DNA of 64,000 bases. It comes from Clarkia xantiana subsp. parviflora (Eukaryota > Streptophyta > Magnoliopsida > Myrtales > Onagraceae). The position numbers were made by a program, and so were the translations under genes. Where the stretch lies: the NCBI GenBank assembly GCA_036873135.1, contig JAPTYO010000007.1, forward strand, positions 12,196,763-12,260,762. The letters are read 5' to 3'. The notes beneath the pieces are model-generated. The model was not told where the DNA came from. It did not search any database and saw only the letters and a list, made by a program, of their open reading frames with translations. This document shows, piece after piece, positions 27,201-37,180 of this stretch. Position 1 is the first letter of the stretch, and the number at the start of each line of letters is the position of its first letter.

Positions 27201-30200
27201 CAGCAAAATCAGATGCACGCAATTGATCTAATGATTCTTCATTTATCTCTGGCCTTAATTGTCGAACGTGGTTATCAAATCTCCTACAAGTACAAATTTA
27301 TATTTTTCTGTCATATACTTTATAATCTAATAAACTGTAACATAATTAAATGTAAAGGAACTTACTCAGAAAATGGTGCAATTTCTATGGTATTCAATAG
27401 AACATAAGTATGTGCAATTTTCAACTCCACATCGGATGGTCGTATCTTAGGTAAATCAGGACCAAATGATCTACCAGGATGGCGAAAAATAGATAGGCAC
27501 CCATTCAAGTCCAGAACTCCACCATCATCATTCCTTGGTACACTAGTGAACTTCGTTTGAACACTTGGCTCAAAGTAAAATGAGCAGAATGTAGAAACTT
27601 CTTTTATGAGGTAAGCCTCACAAATAGAGCCTTCGACCTGAGCCTTATTTCGCACACTTTTTTTCAGCTCCTTTAAAAATCTAAAAAATGAAATAATTAA
27701 GAATCATGCAATAAGAACATAATCGTTATTGAAAACTAGACTAAATACGATTTATACTAAGGAAAAATGGGTTTACCTCTCAAATGGAAACATCCATCGA
27801 TATTGAACGGGTCCTCCTACTCTGGCCTCATAAGGTAAATGAATAGCTAAGTGCTCCATAGAATCAAAAAATGAAGGCGGGAATATTTTCTCCAACTTGC
27901 ACAGTATTTCAACAATGTTCTTCTCAAGTGCTTCCATGTGTTGCACCCTAAGTGTGGTTGAACATATGTCTCTAAAAAAGTAACTGATCTCGGTCAAAGC
28001 ATCCCACACAGAATTTGGAACCATATCCCGTATAGCAACAGAAAGCAGTCTCTCCATAAACACATGACAATCATGACTTTTAAAACCCTTAGAACAAGAG
28101 CCATTTTTCTTCACACAACGTGAAATATTTGACGCGTAACCGTCCGGAAATTTCAACTCTCTTAGCCATTCACAGACAGCCCCTTGTTGTTCCTTACTTA
28201 ATGTGTAAGAAGCTTTAGGTTTCATGACCTTGCCATTTTCAAATATCAATTCCAACTCCGGTCTCTTGCAGTACTTTTTCAAGTCTTCTCTTGCATTTGG
28301 ATTGTCTTTACTTCTTTCCTTGACATCCATCACTATGTTGTAGATATTCTCAAAGAAATTTTTCTCAATGTGCATCACATCAAGATTGTGACGGACCAAA
28401 TTTGTACGCCAATAGGGCAATTCCCAAAAAATACTTCTTTTCACCCAATTATGCTCTTTTCCAAATCCAGCAATGCGTTCTTTTTCATAAGATTTTCCGA
28501 ACCGAATGTCAGGCAAACTACAAACTCTTTCCCACATTTCTTCTCCACTTAATCTAGGAGGTGGCCCATCCTTCTCCATAACACCCTTCTTAAAATTGTC
28601 CTTTTGTTTCCGGAACGGGTGGTTTAAAGGTAGAAACTGACGAGTACAATCAAAAAATGACGTCTTGCTCCCACGATCAAGTCTAAATGACTTAGTACGT
28701 TCCATACAATACGGACATGCTAATCGACCATGCGTACTCCACCCAGATAACATAGCATAAGCTGGAAAATCACTAATTGTCCACATGAGAGCCACTTTCA
28801 TATTAAAGTATTGTTTTCTTGATATATCATAAGTTTCTACCCCAACACTCCATAACATTTTCAATTCATCTATCAAAGGTCTTAAAAACACATCCAACTC
28901 CTTAACTGGACTATTTGGACCTGTGATGACTAAACTCATGAACATGTATGGACTTTTCATGCACAACCAAGGGGGTAAATTATACACAGCAATAATTACT
29001 GGCCAACAACTATATTGCTTCCCATATTGTCCAAAAGGGTTGAATCCATCCGTGCATAAGCCAATTCTGATGTTTCTTGAATCAGATGCGAATGAAGGAT
29101 GAATTCGGTCAAAGTGTTTCCATGCCTCGCCATCTGAAGGGTGTGCCATATGACCCTCTTGACTATGGTGAGAAGCATGCCATGTCATGTGTTTAGCTGT
29201 TTTTTCGGACATGTAAAGACGCTGAAGTCTTGGGGTTAATGGTAAATAACGCAGTATTTTGTAGGGAACGCCCTTCTTCTTACCATTTTTTGTTGATTTT
29301 TCTGACTTAAACCGATCATGTCCACACACAGAACATTTGACCTTGTGCACATCATCTTTATAGAACAACATGCAATTATTAAAACAAACATCAATCTTTT
29401 CATATTTAAGCCCCAACTTTTTCATCATTTTCTTCGTCTCATAAAAGCTGCTAGGTAACCTATCATTTTCAGGAAGCATGTCCTTCACAGTAGATAGAAG
29501 TCTATCAAAACCTTTATCACTCATATTACATTCAGACTTCAAATTCAATAACTGTGACATGGCTGATAACTTGGTATGCTTCTTACAACCCTCCCAAATT
29601 GGTTCATCAGCATCATTCAACAGAGAATAGAAATTAGATGTCTCAGGATTAGGCTCATCAATTGTTGAATCATTATCAAACTCTGGACTAAATGCTTGCA
29701 TCACCATTTGTCTATATGGATTACTGGATTCTGTACTTAAAGGTGTTTCTGTACTAATTGGCTCTCCATGCGAAACCCAGTGATCATAATCCTCAAGAAA
29801 CCCTTGTTCATAAAGGTGTTTACGAACAATATCTCGGTTATGATGGCGTAAGTTTTTACAAAGGCGGCAAGGACACTTAATCTGATTTTCACTAACAAAG
29901 GAAGGGTTTGAAAAAGCAAAATCAAGGAAATACTCCACCCCTCTTTCAAACTCAACAGTGAAACCAGTTTCATCATACCGACGTTTCATCCAACTACGAT
30001 CCATAGCTACACACAGCTGTATGATAGAAGGTACCTCACAGGAGAGTGGTATGCAGCAGAGGAAGAACACCCATGAAGAAGATCACGAATCAGTGAATAC
30101 TTTTCCTGCAAACATTTAAACCATGGCTGATTATCAAACACTATAACAGATTTTCAGCAGTTTGAAAAAGGAAAAAACACTTTGCTTGATTTTCAGCAGT

Positions 30201-31355
30201 TTAAACCATCGCTGATTCTTCAGCAGATATGTTCGTCATTCTAGATCTTGATTCCATAAAATTCAATTTGAAAAAACAATGCCCAATTTCTCTAATTTGG
30301 GGACCAACAAACACCCATTTGATCTAATTATGATACCTCCAGATTAACTGAGAACTAAACTTACCCTGATAAGAATTCGTCATAATGAGAAGATTGAACG
30401 AATTGAAGGACGATTCGAATTGAAGGACGATTCGAATTGAAGGACGATTGATCGAGAAGAACGAATTGAACGGAACACTTGTGAGCAACGAATCGAACGG
30501 GAAGCTTGACCAGGAGCCGTGTTCTTCCCTTTGTTCTCGCAGTTTCAGAAGCCGTGTTCTGTTTTCAAAAGTCGACTCTTTTCTCTCCTCCACCTTTACT
30601 CTCCTCCGCCTTTACTCTTTTGTTTTATTTTTTATTAAATATTGTTTTTTAGGGAATATCCCTCACAAAAAAAATAACTTTTGTGAGGAATCTAAATCCT
30701 CAAAAAAGTTCCTCTTAGCTAGGGTTATTATTTACAGATTTATCGTCAAAAAATTATTTACGGAATACCTAGTAAAATACCTTAATTATCCCTTAGAAAT
30801 TTTACGTTACAAATCACTCAGTATTTTATTTAGGAAAATTAAAATTGTAAGGGAATACCCTTAAAAAAGTTTCCCTAATTAAACCCTTATAAATTCCTTA
30901 CAAAACAGACTAAATTTTGAGGGAGCAAATCCCTCAGAAAATATCTGTCACAAATGGCCGATTTTCTTGTAGTGTGTATATATAATTGTTTCTGCTTGTA
31001 TATATATATAAATTACGTGCAGGAAGCGTCATTGACCCAAAGTAACGCAAAGTTAAGGGAAGAGCAGGTAGGTGCATGGATATTTATAATTTTAGATTTA
31101 GATTAGATTAGATAGAATTAAGACGAGGTATGTATGTATGGGTTAAATAATTAATTAATTAATTAAATCATTGTTCAATTGCAGAGTGGTGGTGATAATC
31201 GGTGTGAGTCGGGCCGGGCATTGATTGATCAACGGAGATCAGCTGCTCCAATTTACAGCAGCCAGCTGATGATGAGTTCAGACATCCTCACAGAACTATC
31301 TATTGCTTTGCCTTATCATCACAATACTATGCCTGCTCCTTCGCTACTTCAGTAA
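18284..31355 (+). CDS. AGL42: MIKC-type MADS-box transcription factor, SOC1/AGL42 clade
   Basis: Seven coding exons (18284-18465, 19285-19369, 19852-19913, 20029-20128, 20741-20782, 31023-31067, 31185-31355) join in frame into 228 residues. The MADS domain, residues 1-60, contains [20 protein letters not shown] and [20 protein letters not shown]. The I region follows ([20 protein letters not shown]). The K box includes [20 protein letters not shown] and continues through [14 protein letters not shown]. The tail has [13 protein letters not shown], which resembles the SOC1-clade C-terminal motif (ELFIGLP-like). Such proteins bind CArG boxes as dimers and control flowering time, floral senescence or abscission. 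AGL42, AGL71 or AGL72 is the likely identity rather than SOC1 itself, given [11 protein letters not shown] and the tail. Intron 4 holds a dispersed repeat and intron 5 (20783-31022) a complete CACTA transposon, yet no splice site or exon is damaged. The full 13-kb transcription unit remains plausible. Confidence 0.92.
20240..20700. repeat. dispersed CGTGTCGTG-type repeat, copy 1
   Basis: A repeat marked by GATAATCGTGTCGTGTTAAAC, then GTGCCACGTTTTACAAATAC, with inverted CGTGCGTGT motifs at its right side. Related copies occur at 50745-51265 and, split in two, at 57370-59000. It lies in intron 4 of the MADS-box gene. The right end carries a small duplication of TGTTCGTATAGTGTAAATAG. It may be a hAT-like non-autonomous element, but I could not fix a target duplication. 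Confidence 0.55.
21640..21975. repeat. three degenerate tandem repeats of about 115 bp in the CACTA element
   Basis: The phrase ACATTGCACCTGCAAT(G)CAA recurs at about 21693, 21809 and 21930. Each is preceded by CCAGAAAAAAAAA..CTTACCA and CATAGCCAAAC-like text and followed by CATTTNTGTGTTTTCC. The unit is therefore about 110-120 bp. It lies just beyond the 3' end of the Ptta-type gene. Confidence 0.65.
22022..23681 (-). CDS. Ptta/En-Spm plant transposase-family protein (TnpA-like) of the CACTA element
   Basis: Five exons on the minus strand (23681-23353, 23277-23154, 23014-22691, 22615-22508, 22420-22022) join without any shift into 427 residues. The N-terminus is Gly/Arg/Thr-rich ([18 protein letters not shown]) and is followed by an acidic [11 protein letters not shown] stretch. 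The central region ([20 protein letters not shown], then [10 protein letters not shown] and [13 protein letters not shown]) is the conserved core of the plant transposase Ptta/En/Spm family. [13 protein letters not shown] and [15 protein letters not shown] follow. The C-terminus has a Gln-rich helical part ([20 protein letters not shown]), probably a coiled coil. In CACTA elements this second protein is thought to bind subterminal repeats and assist transposition. The frame is intact, so the gene may be functional. Exon limits are inferred from splice motifs and phase. Confidence 0.85.
24240..24935. repeat. tandem array of AATCAAACAGATTCGGATC units in the CACTA element
   Basis: A unit of 19 bp, AATCAAACAGATTCGGATC, is repeated in short runs. 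The runs are embedded in a longer unit that also holds GAAATAGTCCACAATTGAAT and ACTCGAAAACCTAACATGC. At least six long units are visible, with internal expansions. It lies upstream of the Ptta-type gene's ATG and could be its promoter region or a binding-site array. A second micro-array, GATGAAGCTGAGAAGAACC, occurs at 24998-25050. Confidence 0.75.
25745..26240 (-). pseudogene. GAPC: captured fragment of a host cytosolic GAPDH gene inside the CACTA element
   Basis: Minus-strand pieces read as consecutive parts of plant glyceraldehyde-3-phosphate dehydrogenase. At 26236-26163: YDSV, then [18 protein letters not shown]. At 26077-26016: [20 protein letters not shown]. At 25785-25751: [11 protein letters not shown]. 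The pieces are separated by intron-like sequence with AG or GT borders, so genomic DNA and not cDNA was captured. About ten codons are missing after YDSV, a base is lost after PVAVF, and the lysine-rich stretch after GVFT is largely deleted. It cannot encode enzyme. It lies between the two transposon genes, on the same strand. Confidence 0.85.
26332..30004 (-). CDS. TNP2-type CACTA transposase with DUF4218 and DUF4216 regions, one frameshift
   Basis: Four exons on the minus strand: 30004-27777, 27680-27366, 27283-27184, 27101-26332. The N-terminal transposase-associated domain starts [15 protein letters not shown] and includes a cysteine cluster (CPCRLC). The TNP2 core follows with [58 protein letters not shown] and [15 protein letters not shown]. 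The DUF4218 segment spans exons 1-2 ([33 protein letters not shown]). Exon 4 has the DUF4216 segment ([20 protein letters not shown]) and ends in a strongly Asp/Glu-rich tail. The enzyme would cut and join CACTA ends. In exon 4, between FNFHTK and GVCVKGS near 26985-26990, the frame shifts at a run of four A (minus strand) where the family continues in frame. The product is therefore probably truncated to about 920 residues, unless this is a sequence error. The ATG at 30004 gives the canonical MDRSWM start. Confidence 0.9.
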
Positions 31356-31735
31356 TCTACCTAGATACTTATGATTGGGCATGAGAATATCATCAATTGT
31401 ACATTATTATTATTAGTCTATACACTCCACAGCAGCATTCATACCCAATAAATAAACCACCTTCCTTCATTGGGTGCATGGGAATCCAATATGATCTTCC
31501 ACAAACTTGGTACCCATAATTGTTGGGTTCAATTCAATATTATATGACTTACTACTGTTCAAACACTCTTCTCTTTCATTATATGTGTAACACCGTTTAT
31601 ATGCAACTCCACCATTATTCCATTTATTTATATACTACAATAGTGTGCCTTAGAGTTGCCTAGCTAAGTTGATAGGGCAGCCTATATTTCGGGGTCAACA
31701 CACAACACTATATTTCATTGATTAATTAAATATTA
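31356..31735. other. 3' flank of the MADS-box gene
   Basis: Contains the probable 3' untranslated region. AATAAATAAA near 31448 is a likely polyadenylation signal. No other feature. Confidence 0.4.
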
Positions 31736-32205
31736 GGGTTAACAGATCTCTTGATTCATGATGTTTGACCAATTTTGAATTTTGGTCCATGATGTTTTTT
31801 TTATTTTCATAGTTTTGGTACCATATGTTTACAGATTTTTCTAGTTTTGTCCGACCGTTACATTCCGTCAATTTTTTTCCGTCGAGTGATTTGTGCAAGT
31901 CGCGTGATCTACTCTAAACTTTCAAAATTGTTCAAATTTGGAGGAATTGACCCATTGAACTAGGTTTAGGGTGTCAATTCCCCCAAATTTGACCCATTAA
32001 ACCTAGTTCAATTCACCCAAATTAAACTAGGTTTAGGGTGTCAATTCCCCAAATTTGAACAAAATTGAAAGTTTAGGGTCGATCACGTGACTTGCACAAG
32101 TCACTTAACGGAAAAAATGGACGGAATGTAACGGTCGGACCAAAACTATAAAAATCTGCAAACATACGATAACAAAACTAGGTAAAAAAAAAACATCATG
32201 ACCAA
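31736..32205. mobile_element. GGGTTAA-family Mutator-like element, right end lost
   Basis: The left end GGGTTAACAGATCTCTTGAT closely matches the element at 16075. The inverted arm can be followed to about 32205 (AACATCATGACCAAAACC), but the outer 30-40 bases of the right end are missing. The centre has duplicated and inverted AACTAGGTTTAGGGTGTCAA units. Confidence 0.65.
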
Positions 32206-32249
32206 AACCTAGTTAAAGTTTCATTGCATAAATGTGACAATCAGAAAAA

Positions 32250-33063
32250 GGGTTAAAAGGTCTTTTGGTGCCATATGTTTGGCCAATGTTGTCTTTTGGT
32301 GCCATATTTTTTTGTAGGCTTTTAGTGCCATATATGTTTGCATTTTGTAAGTTTTTGGTGCATTTGTTAGTCAACAGTTAAGTTTGACCGTTAAATACTT
32401 CTATTTTTTTTTAATTTAGTAATCCAATTTATATTCCTAACTTTTAATTTTTACATTTTAGTCCTCAAAGTTTAGAAATCGGACCTAGGTCACCCAGGCC
32501 TGGGCGACCCTAGCTAGGGTCAGACCCAGCCGTGGGTCGGACCCTAGCTAGGTCAATTTGACCCAAAGTCTGATTGGGGCTTCAATCGGACCCTTGGGTC
32601 GAATTGACCCAGCTAGGGTCCGACCCACGGCTGGGTCCGACCCTGGTTAGGGTCGCCTGACCCGGGAGATCCTAGCCAGGGTCAGACCCAGCCGTGGGTC
32701 GGACCCTGGCTGGGTCAATTTGACCCATGGGTCCGATTGAAACCCCAATCGGACCTTTGGGTCAGATTGACCCAGCAAGGGTCCTACCCAGCCGTGGGTC
32801 GGACCCTGGCTCGGTCAATTTCGACCTAGGTCCGATTTCTAAACTTTGAGGACTAAATTGTAAAAATTAAAAGTTAGGAATATAAATTGGAGGACTAAAT
32901 AGAACAAAATAACAGTATTTAACGGTCAAACTTAACTGTTGACTAACGGATGCACCAAAAACCTATAAAATGCAAACATATGACACCAAAAGCCTACAAA
33001 AAAAACATATATCACCAAAACCAACATTGACCAAACATATGGCAACAAAAGACACTTTAACCC
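32250..33063. mobile_element. GGGTTAA-family Mutator-like element
   Basis: The ends GGGTTAAAAGGTCTTTTGGT and ACAAAAGACACTTTAACCC are inverted repeats. The flanks TCAGAAAAA and TAAGAAAAA (8 of 9 identical) look like an aged 9-bp duplication. The core (32480-32840) is a GC-rich series of GGGTCAGACCCAGCCGTGGG units in both orientations, with much intramolecular pairing potential. No coding capacity. Confidence 0.75.
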
Positions 33064-33407
33064 TAAGAAAAATGACACAATACTCTAAAGTATTTTAATT
33101 TTATTTTTCAAAAATTTTATTTCTTATATGTTACATCACTTTACTACCTGCCACATTACTTAATTTTTTCGGCAACGGTTGTTAGTAATTCCGGTCAAAT
33201 ATCAATGTCGCAAACATATTAAACTGAATTATAACTACTTCTGATTTTCTATCAGTCAACATTGGCAACAAAAATATGAATAATGTACTGAATAAAGAAA
33301 AAACATTAATTAATATATGAAGTGAAATATTAGTATAGATCTCGAAGCCTAAATATACAGGGCTTGTTATTTGGACATGTTATAGTCCACAAAGAAGGTA
33401 CATTTAT

Positions 33408-34406
33408 TCAATTGAGCCCATGGACCGATTCCATGAATCTCTTAACGACCAGCAAGAGAGCTTTCTTTCTGGCCGGTTCGGTAAGATCCACTACGTGGTG
33501 TCCCCCCTCCACGAAATGACTCTCCACTCTAACTCCTTTCCCTTCGAGCAATCTCACCACCGCCACCTGTCGGTCAACCATCGGATCGCCGCCGCAGCCG
33601 CTCACCAAGTACCTCCACCCAACGGCCTTTATCTTCTCCCATCCCTCTGAGTTAATTCCGCCCGCCGTTGGATTGCAATACTCATGGTCGCGGTCAGCAC
33701 CGACCGGAAGCGACAGCTCCCACATCAGGTCACCGACGAACGGCGGCAGGATCGGGTCATCTAGCACCGTCAGCTCCGACTCTAACCGCCGGACACCGCC
33801 GAAGAAGGGGTGGTGCAGTATCACTCCTCGGATGTTGATTTTCAACGAGTCAAGGTCAGCGGTTGCTAAACGCAGCGCCACGTGGAAGGCGATGTTGGCG
33901 CCGGCGCTGCTGCCCATCAGGTAACAGTCGCCGAGATCCGCGTACTTGGTCAGCCATTCGTCGTCCTCGGCAGCTCCGACCGAGTTCAGAACATCTAAGA
34001 CATCATCGTACGCTGCTGGAAGACGATGCTCCGGTGCAAGACGGTAGTCCACCGACGCAACGACGGCATGGAGGTCAGCTGCCACGTCGGAGCAGAAGTT
34101 ATGGAAAAGCGTATTGGCAGCGCTGCAGGCGATGAATCCTCCGCCGTGGATGTAGACCACGAGGGGAAGCTTAGTGGCGGCGGCGGGGGCATCCCGGGGC
34201 AAGAAGAGCCTTAGCCAGGTGGCGGTGGAGGGGTTGACAGGTATGTCCTTGGAGAGGACAGGGTTGCTCTGATCGTGTGAGGCGGCGGTGCAGGGGTGTC
34301 GGTTAGGGTTGCGGGTGATCGAGCCATTGGGGTTGGGTGTGATCTGGAGATGCTTATAAGGGTCAACGGTGAGGATTGAGTCGTTCAGTTGAGTTTCAGT
34401 AGACAT
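33408..34406 (-). CDS. plant carboxylesterase (CXE), alpha/beta-hydrolase fold-3
   Basis: An intronless gene of 332 residues. The oxyanion-hole motif HGGGF follows PLVVYI at about residue 87. The nucleophile motif is GSSAGAN at about 165, the acid is in SGCGGDPMVD, and the catalytic histidine is in EGGHHVVD near the end. VDYRLAPEHRLPAAYDDV is the conserved segment between them. This is the plant CXE family related to the gibberellin receptor GID1. The histidine is present here, so it is a true hydrolase of short-chain or xenobiotic esters rather than a receptor. It resembles the CXE8/CXE20/CXE120 type; the substrate is unknown. The start at MSTETQL (34406) was chosen over the upstream in-frame MKPSG (34433), because family members begin close to the SILTVDPYKHLQITPNPNGS segment. 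Higher GC content than the surroundings, with no frame damage. Confidence 0.92.
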   Translation of the reverse strand: MSTETQLNDSILTVDPYKHLQITPNPNGSITRNPNRHPCTAASHDQSNPVLSKDIPVNPSTATWLRLFLPRDAPAAATKLPLVVYIHGGGFIACSAANTLFHNFCSDVAADLHAVVASVDYRLAPEHRLPAAYDDVLDVLNSVGAAEDDEWLTKYADLGDCYLMGSSAGANIAFHVALRLATADLDSLKINIRGVILHHPFFGGVRRLESELTVLDDPILPPFVGDLMWELSLPVGADRDHEYCNPTAGGINSEGWEKIKAVGWRYLVSGCGGDPMVDRQVAVVRLLEGKGVRVESHFVEGGHHVVDLTEPARKKALLLVVKRFMESVHGLN

Positions 34407-35595
34407 GGCAATGACTTGGCCGCTTGGCTTCACCAGTGTCTTCTATTATTATTACCAAATAAATAGCAATGTAACTTATTCAAAACATCAAATCATTTCA
34501 GACTATGGAAGCTAACTAGTAATTTCTGTAGAAATTACCGTTGTACTCAATTTTCGTAGTCAACCAGGAAAAATGAGATGACAATAATAAAATATAAAAC
34601 ATTTGGCTTTCTACGACTTTTTAGTTTTTATTTTAACAGGGAAGAATTCCACACATAGATCACGATCAAATTCTTCACCAACTAATGTATTTTGGTATCT
34701 TTTACCTACTATATCGATGGATGATGCTTGTCTTCTTATACAACCCACCCCTATGCATTATCTTTTTAATTTATCATCGCTAAGCCTTCAAACGTACCAT
34801 TATATTACAACCTTAAGATCATATTTAGTTTGATATATTTAGCTTGAGTGGCACCACTCAATAACAATCGTTTAAAGTGACAATCAGAATACATTTAGAT
34901 TACTTAACAATCTTCTTATTTTTATTCTCTTATGAGTCAATATCACCGGCTCAAGTATCACATGTCATGAGTTTGGAGTTTTAACGCTCCCAGCAAAATT
35001 GGCCATGCGACATCCATCCACTCCGAAACTAGATCGGCCATCTCTATGCCCAATTTCGTTTTCGAATAGCTCACGCTTATACTGTGCACACCGATAACAT
35101 AAGCTTCATCTACAACCGGCAAGAGTCATAAGGGAGGCTTGCTCCTTAGAACCGTTTGCCTGACTATCAGCATGTCTTGATCATTATTAGGAGAGCGACA
35201 TCAACTCCCAAACACAAAAGGTCTCGAAGAACGTGTCGTATCTTGACTGGAGAGGAAGTTCCGCATATGCAAGTGTGAGTAGAATGAAAATTCCGAGAAC
35301 ATGATGAGAAACTCCATCACCCAACGAACGCAACCTTGTTGCAGAAATTTTGATGCTTTCCTTGAAATGTCTCTTTCTTTATAAGTATGAAACTTTACCA
35401 TGACATCAACACCATTAGGTTATCTTCTCGTTCCTAGGAAAGAAAATTAACTACCTCACCTTTTGAGACTTCCACCCTTGGGCGTTTTTTGTTTTTTTTT
35501 TACTACATGTTAAACAAATGAGTTATATGTTAAATATTTTCACTTAAAAATGAATGTATAGTGGTATTTATGTATTTTAGTCATTTATAAGTATA

Positions 35596-35598
<3 letters not shown>

Positions 35599-35631
<33 letters not shown>
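35599..35631. repeat. (AT)n microsatellite
   Basis: Uninterrupted alternating AT over about 33 bases. Likely length-variable. Confidence 0.9.
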
Positions 35632-35634
<3 letters not shown>

Positions 35635-36974
35635 CATCCAAACATTGTATTATGATATCTTAATTAAATTTTATCCAAACACTAGAATTTATTTAAAAAA
35701 TCTCAAATGATACTTAATAATAAGTATTAATTAATACATCAAACTAAAAATGTACTAAATATTAATAATAATTTATCTTAAAAAAAAAGGACAGACAGAC
35801 AGACAAGTTTTGCTTTATTTTCCAGCTAGTATTAGATTATCGATGTAGTCTTGTGACTTGAGTGGTACACTCATGGAGCTTTAATTTCCCAATGGGCTGG
35901 GATCCACGTACTTACTGTAGCGGAAAGTGGCATACCTCACCAGTAAGTATGGAATAATCTTTTACACTAACGATATGATATAAATGTCCAATGAATGACT
36001 GAACTCCGACTATATAGTATATACGTTACCAGAAAACTCCGACTATATACCAATTATTATATCCATAAATAATCAATTGTAGTCCGTTCACACTTACATG
36101 GCGTATATATATGACTAGTGGACCTACATTACAAAATGATGGACGATTGGAAGTATACTTTATATAAATTTATAAATAAAGTAATAAATTGTATTTTAAA
36201 CATGATTGAACAAAATTTTAATTTCGTGGTTAGTGTTTTAATTAGTACAGTCCAATTAAAATTTTATAAATCTGCACGGCATATGATGCATTGCATTACA
36301 TACACTGTGGTAATGTAGGAACGTAATTTTTTAAGCACAAATCCAAGTTGGGTAAAGGATTTTCTTTTATGGATAACAGTGTTAAAATATGAATAAGAAC
36401 GTGTCCAACGCATACACTCATAAGTTTGGACTTATGAGATAGTTGGTTAATGCGCGCGTCTTATTCTTGACAAACAATATATTTTTTAATGGCATTTTTT
36501 TAAGGACAAAAGCAAAGCCAATGTAATTCTACTAGACAAATGTAAAAATTATTTCTTCTTAACTAATGGTGGTTTCTGACATTTTTGTCGTAGGAGAAAT
36601 TGAAAAATAAATAAATAAATAATCAAACTTTGGTAGATAGCCTTAAAAAAATTATGTACTAAAAGCAATTGATAAAAATATAAGTAATTAATTCACTAAT
36701 TTTATACGTGTTCGACTTTTTTAAGTTATTTAGTGTAATATTATTGTGTAGTCTAACAATCTACACCTCATGTGGAAATTCACTTTTTACGACACAAAAT
36801 CTCCATATCCTATTTTTTCTACACGCTATATCACTCATGTGTATGTCATTTTTTCAAAAACGGCCCTTTTGACCGTCACATTATACCCCAAGTCATGTCT
36901 CATCATGCTCTTACCTATATGCATCTACGTATCGTCTTCCACGAAGTTCATTACTTTGTGTATTATATGTTTTA

Positions 36975-37180
36975 CCATTCATCTACGAGAAATTATTACC
37001 TAACTCAGTTCCAACAGCTGACATACAGCTGATGGAACGCGGACCAATAGCAGAGCAGAAAGACATGTGTATCACATTGCATATTTGTCTATAAATTGTA
37101 GTTGTCTTTCTGCAATTGTCCGCATTCCACCAGTTGTATACCAGCTGTTGGAACCAAGGTAAGTGATAATTTCTCTCCAA
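36975..37180. repeat. hairpin-forming inverted repeat, MITE-like
   Basis: The left arm GTTCCAACAGCTGACATACA continues through GCGGACCAAT..GCAGAAAGAC. It pairs with the right arm (reverse complement GGTTCCAACAGCTGGTATAC, then GCGGACAATTGCAGAAAGAC). The pairing extends outward through GAGAAATTATTACCT / GAGAAATTATCACTT. A looser direct similarity (CATGCTCT..ACTTTGTGT) lies on either side at about 36900-36960 and 37225-37305. The type is not assigned. Confidence 0.6.

Larger units (their letters stand above)
20838..30974 (-). mobile_element. complete CACTA (En/Spm-type) DNA transposon
   Basis: The left end CACTACAAGAAAATCGGCC and the right end (its exact reverse complement, ending in TTCTTGTAGTG) define a 10,137-bp element. 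The 3-bp target duplication TGT is present at 20835-20837 and 30975-30977. Both subterminal zones are dense in TTTGTGAGGGA or TAAGGGTTT motifs and their inverse, as expected for transposase-binding repeats. Two genes are on the minus strand: a TNP2-type transposase (26332-30004) and a Ptta-type protein (22022-23681). It is inserted in intron 5 of the MADS-box gene, with its genes antisense to the host. Perfect ends and an almost intact coding set suggest recent insertion. A one-base shift in the TNP2 gene may have silenced it. Confidence 0.95.

Noticed and set aside
33420..34214. Four plus-strand frames of 60-90 codons
   Set aside because: Antisense shadows of the GC-rich intronless carboxylesterase gene.
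35201..35401. Possible gene fragment on the minus strand in a less AT-rich patch
   Set aside because: No motif, splice structure or family resemblance could be identified.
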